Positions 39,301 to 46,290 of a stretch of 64,000 nucleotides of DNA are shown piece after piece. The stretch covers positions 4,682,542 to 4,746,541 of the forward strand of contig JABACO010000020.1 in NCBI GenBank assembly GCA_013339895.1, read 5' to 3'. Origin of the DNA: Ephydatia muelleri (lineage: Eukaryota > Porifera > Demospongiae > Spongillida > Spongillidae). Position 1 is the first letter of the stretch. Each line of letters starts with the position of its first letter. A program made the translations under genes and the position numbers. The notes under the pieces are model-generated. The model was given only the letters and a program-made list of their open reading frames with translations. It searched no databases and was not told the DNA's origin.

Positions 39301-40486
39301 TAACACATAATTTTCCACTATTGCAAAGCTTGCTTGACTGTTTCTACATTATCTGCCCCTTCAGAGAGGGTGCTTTCAAGAACCAAGTTGATCCAGGAGC
39401 GTCAGTGATGGAGCCTACTTCCCCAATGGCTGGAGGCATCAGTTCTTCTAAAGCATAATGCACGGATGCTTCAAAAGAAATATCAGCACTATAGATGTGC
39501 CACTTGCTCAATCTGCTATTAATCAATAACTGATCTGTTCTGTTACTCTTCATATTTATTCACATCAGTATGATTTATGATTATTTCACAATCATCTTCA
39601 CTACTTGCCCTATATTAATGTGCTTGCAGTTGCATGGCCACATAAAGTGTGCAATATAAAACAATGTATTGTATAGATTACACCAGATGCTTAATAACTA
39701 ATAAACATACTGCTAGTGTAGTATACACTATACAGTGCATGTTACTATATTACTGTTGTACCTTACTTTAATAGTTTAATTCTGAACAGATTGGTTTGTA
39801 CGTGCACAAATATGGTAGTCATATACTGCATGCACGTATTGGTACATGGAGGGGCGTGGTCTGGCCTGAGACCAGGGGTCCAGCCTGACAGGTCAGGCCA
39901 GATCTCCGAACTGTCAGGCTGGCTGGCCTTTGGCAGCCCTGCAACAAAGGATAGTTCGTTATTGATAGGCAAGAATCATTTGATTGAGAACTTTCCAGTA
40001 CACAGAAAATAAAAATAAAAACTTCCATTGTGAACTTCGCTGGACATCCCACTTTGAATGACGCTCCAGACCCCTTAGCTGAATGTACAGTATCGCTCCT
40101 ACTTATAGTTGGTCACTCAAAGAGACCTTGTCACCTGAATACTGTGTGCAAATGTTCCCGTATGTGTTAAAGCGCTAGCTTCCATATTCCGAGGACGGCA
40201 TGGTGCTCTCATTTAGAAAATGTGTACGCAAAACGAATTTCAACTCTATTTGCACATGTACGTGTGGCATGTCTGCGGTGCCAATAAATATTAATGTACA
40301 TCTGCCTTGGCAGGTTCGATGGGCGTGTGCGCGGATCACATTACAATAATATTCGTATACGTCCCAGTTCTCTCTCACCCCTGCAACACGCAAGCATACG
40401 TGAACTACTCACTTGACGTAGACTTCTCCCAGTGGATTCCAGTCTGCAGTAGCGCTTGCTTGTATATCCGCTGCACGTTCTGCCAT
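15719..40486 (-). CDS. VPS16: VPS16, core subunit of HOPS/CORVET tethering complexes
   Basis: VPS16 is the scaffold subunit of the HOPS and CORVET complexes, which tether late endosomes and lysosomes before SNARE fusion. It has an N-terminal beta-propeller and a C-terminal alpha-solenoid. Twenty-six coding exons fit one frame of about 846 residues, against ~839 in human. From 5' to 3' they are 40486-40413, 36685-36603, 36484-36399, 36102-35974, 30210-30042, 29740-29628, 29057-28935, 28870-28809, 28500-28426, ~28341-28244, 26388-26312, 25547-25419, 25310-25171, 25069-25034, 24948-24840, 24674-24537, 24151-24043, 23997-23900, 23822-23718, 22994-22917, 22856-22779, 21192-21169, 21040-20973, 20796-20700, 16013-15910 and 15857-15719. 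Diagnostic stretches are ADWNPLGE at the start, VIELGWTLSENLVCVLEDG, EVDGVRIL, IGVMEPGALL, ELRVLNSVR.NKIGIPIT, LALEICDFL, VPLLMEMDS..ALEKAIESGD and RQAEQLRKDF. Introns 1 (3.7 kb), 4 (5.8 kb), 10 (1.9 kb) and 24 (4.7 kb) are swollen by transposons. Exons 14 (36 nt) and 22 (24 nt) are microexons. Two introns look U12-type. The start of exon 10 is the only uncertain junction. Confidence 0.95.
16150..17275. mobile_element. TIR/foldback element in VPS16 intron 24
   Basis: AGCAATATCAAGGTCCATGC then ACTAATAGAG at about 16152-16182 is mirrored by CTCTATTAGTGTATGGACC then TTGATATTGCT at about 17238-17270. Weaker pairing continues inward for ~150 bp (ATTATTTCAATT and TTTGGTAC blocks). The ~780 bp interior has no recognisable transposase. 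Its longest + frame is 72 codons (16666-16884) and matches nothing I know. Confidence 0.75.
17325..17830. repeat. ~180-245 bp tandem repeat, about 2.8 copies
   Basis: Blocks beginning TATAGGCTGA recur at about 17332 and 17511, and as TTAGGCTGAATAACG at 17755. Each is followed by ATTTGCTG or ATTGCTG, GTGTCA and CATTCACAAATCATACAAAT. The first two copies also share CGGATAAAAAGATT or GGATAAAAAGATT and CACTTATCAGG. Confidence 0.75.
18658..19056 (-). CDS. RS-repeat open frame inside the foldback element
   Basis: An uninterrupted 132-codon frame. Residues about 1-45 are a basic segment (STSNRRKKRKSWW). Residues 46-130 are mostly hexapeptide repeats of SPRHSR or variants, resembling the arginine-serine region of splicing factors. 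No RRM or other folded domain is visible. The frame lies entirely between the arms of the element. It might be a captured exon of an SR-type protein, cargo of the element, or a chance frame through an 18 bp tandem repeat: the opposite strand is also open here (VSGSDV repeats). Function unknown. Confidence 0.3.
   Translation of the reverse strand: MHSAGLFPHTARPVRGSSRTVKSEPLSPPIASTSNRRKKRKSWWMQHHSPRPHPSLRSQSPRHSRSPRHSRSPRHSRSPRHSRSPRLSRSPHLSRSRPSRSRHSCSPRHSRSPRHSCSPLRSRSPPHCMLVL
18681..18890. repeat. 18 bp minisatellite
   Basis: Units of GTGAGCGGGAGTGACGTG and variants (GTGAGCATGAGTGACGTG, GTGAACGTGAGAGACGTG) repeat about 11 times. The last four copies are nearly identical. Because 18 is a multiple of three, all six-residue translations stay in phase. 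Confidence 0.9.
19943..20077. repeat. Inverted repeat (hairpin), ~55 bp arms
   Basis: AGCAGCCATTTTGATTCCTG near 19950 pairs with CAGGAATCAAAATGGCTGCT near 20051-20070. CCCACAAAG pairs with CTTTGTGGG around a short loop. It lies in VPS16 intron 24 and is probably a small foldback element. Confidence 0.75.
20363..20577. repeat. Inverted repeat (hairpin), ~95 bp arms
   Basis: GTAAGATGTAGGATTGG, then GCAAGGAAACAAGGTACAGT at 20365-20412, pairs with the block ACTGCACCTTGTTTCCTTGC ... CCAATCCTACATCTTAC ending near 20572. The imperfect stem continues inward to the pair CCCTACATTTGCAA / TTACAAAATGTAGGA. Confidence 0.8.
21467..21491 (+). repeat. Short interstitial TTAGGG-like run
   Basis: TTTGGGTTAGGGTTAAGG followed by TTAGGG gives about three near-perfect copies of the metazoan telomere hexamer. 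It lies in VPS16 intron 21. Confidence 0.6.
23027..23680. mobile_element. TA-flanked MITE family, intact copy in VPS16 intron 19
   Basis: The left terminus is TGTAACATTCCACAAGATTT and the right terminus AAATCTTGCGGAACGTTCCA, in inverted orientation, each bounded outside by TA. Subterminal blocks also mirror: TACCACACCATTTCTCTAGG at left, and ATAGAGCAATGGTGTGGTAT at right. It has no coding capacity. It fills 654 of the 723 bp of the intron; without it the intron would be about 69 bp, the normal size for this gene. TA target and TIR style suggest a Tc1/mariner-type non-autonomous element (inference). Confidence 0.8.
25070..25170 (-). other. Candidate U12-type intron in VPS16 (intron 13)
   Basis: The donor is GTATCCTTTTT, again an exact U12 match. 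A branch-like TTCTCCTAAATG lies at 25082-25093, about 15 nt before the AG. Joining across it restores the frame TLR-QYRRL. Short branch-to-AG spacing and lack of a polypyrimidine tract are as expected for minor introns. Confidence 0.7.
26389..28243. other. VPS16 intron 10: simple repeats and a hairpin, no gene
   Basis: AT-rich. It contains a (TTGA)n stretch near 26790-26830 and a perfect 15 bp-arm hairpin (TTACACTCTGGAATT against its mirror) at about 26964-27008. The remainder shows no coding signal that I can support. Confidence 0.5.
28342..28425 (-). other. Candidate U12-type intron in VPS16 (intron 9)
   Basis: The donor reads GTATCCTTT, an exact match to the minor-spliceosome 5' site. Near the other end TTTCCTTCAC resembles the U12 branch site TTCCTTAAC. 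No AG lies between that motif and the conserved coding block. Frame requires exon 10 to resume at about 28341 (or 28338), so the 3' terminus is not a standard AG or an in-frame AC. Confidence 0.55.
30244..32053. mobile_element. TA-flanked MITE family copy, interrupted by a nested element
   Basis: It begins TGTGGAATGTTCCACGAGAT then TTTGACCCTTGTGAA near 30244 and ends ACAAGGTCAAAATC ... ATTCCA at 32053. Family landmarks resume at about 31375 (CACTTCCTATCACACTC, GTCCGATATCCCATAGGGTT, GGGGTCCTG, GCACAGCTGTACC, GCGATGGTGTGGTA). The gap between is filled mostly by the inverted-repeat element at 30421-31373. It lies in VPS16 intron 4. Confidence 0.75.
30421..31373. mobile_element. Nested foldback element, ~400 bp arms
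   Basis: A near-continuous inverted repeat centred at about 30968. Paired blocks include AATAATTAAT, GATAAGCTCAACTTTGCAAT, TGATACC..GAATCAATGTATG, AGTGGAAACCTAAGCTACAC, GGCA(A/G)CCATTTTGGGTTGATA and AACCAATTTAACAA. It starts GGGTCATTCCATGTCAAG, the same terminus as the 18065 element, but the outer ~100 bp of the right arm is missing. There is almost no interior. Confidence 0.8.
32980..35590 (+). pseudogene. hAT-type transposase (ZMYM1-like, TTF finger), broken
   Basis: Pieces in order on the + strand: LPSISPVQHYKNGG (about 33303), a TTF-type finger region HWLNEYSWLIWSQSQGGAYC (about 33370), CQ.GRGQLGKLVLTPFKN (about 33450), then in another frame ARYTSKTTQNELIEI, GYFSIIADEVTDACN (about 33830-33980), CNAHISNLSI (about 34235), LCCTRW (about 34420) and, beyond an inserted transposon, RHEAYKK near 35285. 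The DEVTD motif and the CTRW..RHEA motif are typical of ZMYM-like hAT transposases. Frameshifts and stops are numerous and a Merlin-like element sits inside, so it is inactive. It lies antisense within VPS16 intron 4. Confidence 0.75.
34437..35271 (+). mobile_element. Merlin/IS1595-like DNA transposon inserted in the hAT transposase
   Basis: Termini GGGCACTTATGCAGTTCCCC and the inverted GGGGAAACGGCATAAGTGCCC enclose 835 bp. Next to them GAGATG (34431-34436) and AAGATG (35272-35277) look like a target duplication, and removing the element rejoins the hAT CTRW-ERHEA motif. Inside are fragments of an IS1595/ISXO2-type DDE transposase: FGGYDVVDKVG.MVPVDHRD (about 34800), DLWAAYNTLG (about 34925), VNHTYNFVDP (about 34980), then in a shifted frame KHIESVWQKAKQKHKQRWN (about 35030) and KFMWRQRF. 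Stops and frameshifts make it inactive. Long C/G homopolymers lie within both ends (34453-34471, 35234-35254). Confidence 0.8.
36258..36330. repeat. (CA)n microsatellite
   Basis: (AC)n broken by two CTCAC interruptions, followed by A-rich runs with ACAA units to about 36390. It sits in VPS16 intron 3, adjacent to exon 3. Confidence 0.95.
36686..38141. other. VPS16 intron 1, proximal part: no supported gene
   Basis: Contains a 187-codon minus-strand frame (37157-37720) and an overlapping 71-codon one, neither with recognisable domains. No repeat structure noted. Confidence 0.4.
38142..38577. repeat. ~155 bp direct repeat, two copies 280 bp apart
   Basis: CCTTACCTATTTC, AAATGCATGACAAACAT, TTTC(A)GTTCTGGTGCAC and AGGACA(T/C)TAG recur in the same order at about 38151-38297 and 38425-38577. 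This is probably a duplicated transposon fragment in VPS16 intron 1. Confidence 0.7.
38895..39510 (+). pseudogene. hAT transposase remnant: BED finger joined to dimerisation region
   Basis: A BED-type zinc finger reads WSHFKVHTSKEKGYTDKAWC, then C at +3 and S..STLSRHIELH (38960-39100). About 40 codons later the frame runs into the hAT C-terminal signature DPLKWWKMHN (39275-39305). Then, across frame breaks, FSTIAKLA and a degraded PSERVFS-like stretch (about 39355-39370) follow. The whole catalytic RNase H-fold is missing, so this is an internally deleted, dead copy in VPS16 intron 1. Confidence 0.75.
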
Positions 40487-40585
40487 GTCTGTCGTTGTTC
40501 CTTGTCCGGTCTCGAGTCGGAACCACGATGAAATGTTTGGGTATCCGAGTTCCTGTTGTCATAACAACGGATATACTGTCGTAAC
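40487..40585. promoter_or_regulatory. Divergent (bidirectional) promoter region of VPS16 and CCDC40
   Basis: Only 99 bp separate the VPS16 start codon (minus strand, 40486-40484) from the CCDC40 start codon (plus strand, 40586-40588). It is GC-richer than the flanks and has no TATA box. Both 5' UTRs and core promoters must lie in or overlap this interval unless there are upstream noncoding exons. Confidence 0.7.
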
Positions 40586-43500
40586 ATGGCAGAATCAGCC
40601 GCAATTGAAACTCTACGTAGGTTTATGGAAAGATTCGAACATTCAAATACTTTGGTACTTCATTTGCATGTGTAGCTGGACAAGGCGCGGATGGAGATGT
40701 CCGGTTCGACAGTACCGAACAGTCACATGAAGAGGATGGGGATGAACTAGTTATTCTTGATCCCAGCCATGTAAGTAGCACCATCTTGCCTACTTATGTC
40801 GTTCATCGTGGTGCTTTTTCTTAGCCTTTGATGACCAGGGTGCAAGTAGCGCTCAATGCACAGCTGATGCGTCAGAATGAAAAGTTGGAAATAGATCTGA
40901 AGGAAAAGGTGTTGAGAAACTTGCATTTGATTTGGGTTTAAATTCTGTACTCCCGTTAGCTTGAAGCACTTAAAGAAGTTTGCCAGAGGAGAGAAAACCT
41001 AGGAGTTGAACTGTATGGAGTTCAGCAACAACTAGCACGTCAACAGATGCTGATGGAGAAAGAGTTAGATGAATTAGCGGCCCTAAAGCAGATACGAGAA
41101 CAGAAGGAATTAAACCTTTCGCAAATGAAAGATGTGCACCAGAAACTAAAGCTGCAACTGAAAAATGCTCAAGAACAAGGTAAACATATACTTGCCTATA
41201 TCGCTGTCTCTGAATTAAGCGTACTTTCAGCATACAAGCTGCGTGATGAGATGGAGCACACTGGAGCCAAATTACACTATCTTGATGAGGCTTATCAAAC
41301 AGTTCAGAATGACATAGCTCTAACCAAGAGAGCTGTAGAGAAAACTGATGTTAATGTACAAAAAGCCCAATATGAGAAACTGCAGCAGGTGAAGTGTAAT
41401 GTACACTGTACCTGGGTTTACAGGGTATTATTCTTTAGGATTTGTATTTAGAGAAGTTAAACAAGCAAATATATCAGTTAGAGGATCAAATAAAGCTTTG
41501 TCAAGCTCAGCATATGGCACAATCAGAGGAAAAGAAATTCCTTCGAGAAGCAGTGTCAGAAGCCAATATGGAATTAGAGGTATCAATGTTCATGTTCATA
41601 CTAATTGTCATGAGGATTACAGACATGCATCCTTAGGCACTTCAGATGGAAAAAAAGAAGCTTTTACAGCAGTGGAACAGCTCATTGATTGGAATGGCAA
41701 GGCGGGATGAGGCATACAGTGCTATGCTTGCTGCTATGAAGTGAGCCATCTACTCTAACTGCATGATTCATTTTAGGACAGTTTTTATTCATTGATAGCC
41801 TTCAGAAGCAGCAAATCATCAGCATGGATGGAGAAATAGAGAACCTGAAGAAAAGCATTATTAAAGAGCAAGAAAGGAATGAGAACCTGACTATGCTTGC
41901 TAGCAAAGCAGAAGCTGATATCAAGCATGTCTGTCATCAGATAGAGCAGTCAGCACTTAAGAAAGATCTGCTTCAAAAGGAGTATATAACCTTCACAAGC
42001 ATGCTACATGAAGCTGAGCAATCTTTGTCTAAAACTGCAACTGTAAGTTTTATGAAAGATGCCATTGTAAGACATGGGACCAATGTGAAACTGTCCATCT
42101 TTGTGTTGTCATTCGATCACAACAAAGAGATGAACGATCCAATTCTTGGTTGTCCTTCTAGATACAAATCACGTTTTCTTAATGACATTCACTAATTCTG
42201 CATCAATCCTATATAGAACCTGCTGATGCAGGTTCTATATCACTGCACTAGACAATTAAGATTTATCGAAAGTGCTGGTTATTTGCAGGAATGCACTATG
42301 AAGATGAATGAACTTGACATGCTGCGCACACAAATTGAAAGGGAAGCAGCAGAAAAAAGGAAGCTAGAAGATGCTGTAATGGAAAAGTTGATGCAGCAAC
42401 TGACAATGGACAAGGCTACCAAGTATACCAAAAAATCAGCTGAGAAGCTTCGAAAGAGAACTGAAGAAATTGTAAGCTCATCATTATGTGCTATTTGCTA
42501 TTGTACCAGTATGTTCATACATGTACAGTATTGTCTTACAGAATTTTCATTCACATGTCATGTAAAAGTGCAAATAGAATTCCACATCTTTTCACCTTGT
42601 TCTTTCATTCTGTACAGGAAATAGCTCTTTCTGTTGTTGAAAATGAGTCTGCACAGACCTCTTTGCAAATTTCAGAAGTGGCTTCACAACTTAAAAGGTT
42701 ACAACAAGGGCTGAATGACCAAAATGAGGCAATACAGAAGCAAAATAGCTTGATAACTATGTCTGAAGCAGAAATAGTGCGTAACAGTGCCCTTATAGAG
42801 AGGAAGCAAACACAGACAGATCAATTGAACAAAAAGATACTGCTAAAGATCAGCAAAATGGAAGGTGTAAGTATTTTGGTCATTTCGTATTATAGTTATG
42901 CAATTATAACAACTTTCTTCACTCTGTTGTGGTGTAAACAAATTGTTAGTATCAAATATACAAGTAAAAGTCTTTCCAATGTATTACTAAATTTAATAAT
43001 CCTGAACTATGAAATTCAAGTAATCATAGCATGTCATAATTTTTTTTTTCTATTGTCTAACTGGCAGTAGTGTATGCAGAATTACATTTGTTTATCTAGT
43101 ACATGTAAATGAAATACTTTATATACAGATATTCTTCAGGCTCTTTAGCTTTATATTTACATGGATTATCATTGTAGAGGGTCATTCTGTACCAAGTTTT
43201 CTTGTCCATAATGCTACATCCTCTCATTTTGAAACACCACAGGTATCCTTTAAATTGATCTATATTGTATACCCTAAATTATTCAGTTGACAGGAATAAA
43301 CATACGTTTTTTCTTTTGCCAGTTTTAAACAGCATAGCTTGATTCTTGTTATGTATTTTTAAAAAGGATATTGAGTGACATACTTAAGTCATGAGTTTGT
43401 GATTAGATTTTAATATAGCAAAAAAAGGTTTTAAAAATCTCACCAAATTATTTTGTGTCGGTAATCCTAATGGCCTTATGGCACTCACATTGAGCTGGGG

Positions 43501-46105
43501 GTACTGTTTTGAAAGCTACATGTGGAGCCATTTTTATTAATCCCAGAAAGTGTTTTGCACAAGGGTGTTTACTACAAGTGCTTGACGTATTCTCGCACCT
43601 CCATAATATCAATTTTTGTGTAACAATGTGTAACTAAATTAACATACCTTTAGTTATAAAGTCAGAGGTCACCCAAAAAATGTATTATCATTTATTATGG
43701 GACAGTGTCCAGCATAATCATTTTTGTGGTTATTTTTCAAGCTTTCCACACAAAATGTTTTTTCAGTGAAATGGAATATTTCTCTATCAAATGATTCTTG
43801 CATCAGAAATGATACTATCCTTTGTATGGCTGCAGGTACTGAATTTCTAATTAGCCATACTTTTCGATGCAAGTGTTGCTCTTCCTTTGCTTGTCCTTGA
43901 AAATTTGAAAAAGCACCACAAGGATGATTATGCTGGACACTGTCCCATATAGTATTTCTAGATTTAATGTGTGTATGGTGGTATTGGGTATTTTGAGCTG
44001 TAGCCTATTCTCTATCTCACGTGGGGTGGCAACTATATCCCCTGTTGAGCTTGGGAGATCCCCTGTTGAGCTTGGGAGATAGATTCTGTGGAGAGCCTAC
44101 ATGGTCTAGTCTCACATGTGACACTGTGTCTGGAGTAAAGAAAGGAAAGAAAAGGAACTGAGAAGTTGTGAGCGCTTTTTAAGCTGTCCTACCATGATGT
44201 TCTGACTGCACAACTGCACATGCATAGCACCCTATCACATTTCACCAGGCTGCACATAGTGCTTGATGATATGTAGTTTAATTTATAAATTTCATCAATT
44301 TAGCCATAAATGTCAAGATACACTACACTATGATATCCTTCCACATTCTCTCCTTTGCACTTAGGGTGAGGACTATGGTCCACTTGAGTCTAAAATTGAA
44401 GAGCTTCAGAAAAAGATATCTGATAGCCTTGAAGCATCATTACAGTTGCAGCAGTTTTGGCTACGTCAGCAGAATGATGTAGTCAAAGTTACCCTTGCAT
44501 TGGATGATGAAGCAAAGCTGGTTGATAACTTGAGAAAACAGCTGCTTATTTTAGAACAAAAAAAACTAAGAGTTGATGGTAAACTCATCAGCCCACATGT
44601 GAATTATGTCACCTGGTGTCTTTTATATCAGGTGCTCTTTCACAAGAACAGAAAGAGTGTGCCCAAATCCAGCATAGCATTACTTCACATCAGAATGATA
44701 TGATCAAGCTCAACACTCTCATTGCTGAAAAGCGAGGTCTGCAAGAAAGGCTAGAGGAAAAGAATGTTATAGCAGAAAATGATTTCACCCATGTATTAAA
44801 GGTACTGATAGGCAGTTTGTTGCAATTTGTGCGTTATTTATTGCACTCTATTCCAGGACGCTGAACTGGAATGCATTGAGCTACAAACAAAAGTTGAACA
44901 ACTAAATGAGGAGAAGGAGCGACTTTTGAACAGCCTGATTGAAGCAGAGTAAGCAATTTAAAGGCCAGTTTAGTGTATCCAGCTTGAATAGGGTAGACAG
45001 AACTTGTAGGATTCAAGATTGTTTCCTCATATTTTGAGTGGGCATATAATAATATAAATGCTATTATGTAACACCCTGTGCAATAAACATAAATGTTTGT
45101 TTGTGTAATTAAAATGTATTCTGTTATTCACAGTGCTCTGTAACCATGCTTAACAATTTTATGCGCCCAAATAACATAATAGAAATCAAATTATGCTGTG
45201 GGAAAAGAAAATACAAATTGCAAAAGAGACCCATGATGCTGTTGATTCAAACATTGGTCAAGCTGAATTAAAGGCAATGAAATCAGAAATTCACCGAATG
45301 CAAGTAAGCTACAGATAAGATAGTTTCATCTTTGATGAGGTTTGTTATTATAGGTACGTTATGAGCAACTGACAAAACAACAAGAAAAAATGATCCAAGA
45401 TATGGAGAAATGTGTGTATAGACGAGAGACAATCATTAATAGGTTTGTTGGATAGAGTTGGGACTGAGTTGAATCCAGATTTCTCACCAGTGAAGACGCA
45501 CAAACCAAGGTAGCTAACCCAGAGAACACACGTGGTGCATTGAGAAGAAAACTGGTTGATACACAGCGTTCTATTCAACAAGCTTCTGCAGACATAGCTC
45601 AGTGCGTATGTTGGTTATGATTAAGTACTGGTATAAATCATATCATGTATGCTAGGCATGAAGGCCAAATTGAGCACTTAACAGACACACAGAAAGTTCT
45701 TTCCTCACAACTTGCTGATAAGCTTCAAGTTACTCAGAAACTGAAAAATGAATCAGAAGAGATTGAAAGATCTTTGCAACAATCCAGCGGACTCAAGTGG
45801 ACGGTAAATATACCCGATTTGCGAGTTTGTAAGTAAAACTTAAACATACGCAGGGTATCGCAGAGCTTTCCGTTAAACAATTGAGACTGAAGCAGTTGCT
45901 CTCGGCAAAAGATGGAAAATACCAATGGTTGGCAAAAAGTGAAGTTAAACGCGGTCAGGACACTCAACGCGAGTACGAAAAGCTACAAGCTGTGCAAGCA
46001 ATTATACAGAAATTGGAAGCTGATTTCCCTTCTCTTGACGCCGCCTTACAGCCTGCACTTACATCTGTGAATACTAGAATAATCAAACCCACAACATGTA
46101 GATAA
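40586..46105 (+). CDS. CCDC40: CCDC40, axonemal 96-nm ruler coiled-coil protein
   Basis: CCDC40 pairs with CCDC39 to set the 96-nm repeat on doublet microtubules, docking inner dynein arms and the nexin-dynein regulatory complex in motile cilia. Eighteen exons give about 901 residues: 40586-40616, 40676-40770, 40825-40908, 40960-41179, 41231-41388, 41439-41579, 41637-41740, 41799-42042, 42289-42471, 42618-42866, 44365-44578, 44632-44801, 44857-44948, 45183-45303, 45354-45442, 45491-45601, 45656-45803, 45854-46105. Family matches are [11 protein letters not shown] at the head of the coiled coil, [97 protein letters not shown] and [12 protein letters not shown]. It is coiled coil almost throughout. 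The N-terminus is shorter than vertebrate CCDC40 (about 1140 residues), and the first 59 bp intron is the least certain junction. The largest intron (42867-44364) holds a foldback element. Confidence 0.93.
42867..44364. other. CCDC40 intron 10: foldback element and short duplication
   Basis: GGGACAGTGTCCAGCATAAT at 43699-43718 pairs with ATTATGCTGGACACTGTCCC at 43928-43947, and CATTTTTGTGGTT pairs with CACCACAAGGATG inside. The ends define a ~255 bp foldback element. Upstream, GGGTCATTCTGTACCAAG at 43179 resembles the terminus of the 18065 family. At 44039-44081 the 21 bp CCCCTGTTGAGCTTGGGAGAT occurs twice in tandem. Confidence 0.7.
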
Positions 46106-46290
46106 CTGCAAGACAATGTGAATGTGAAGAAAGATGTACTGACTTTGAGGTAGAGGTGTATATTGAATGATATTATTTCACGTGAACGGACGGGAACGCG
46201 GACCGCATATTTATTTATGCATGGAATGGAACGGTGAAATTAACGCTCGGGTAGGCGTAAATATACATGCCGTGGGCTCTAGAAGTTGAC

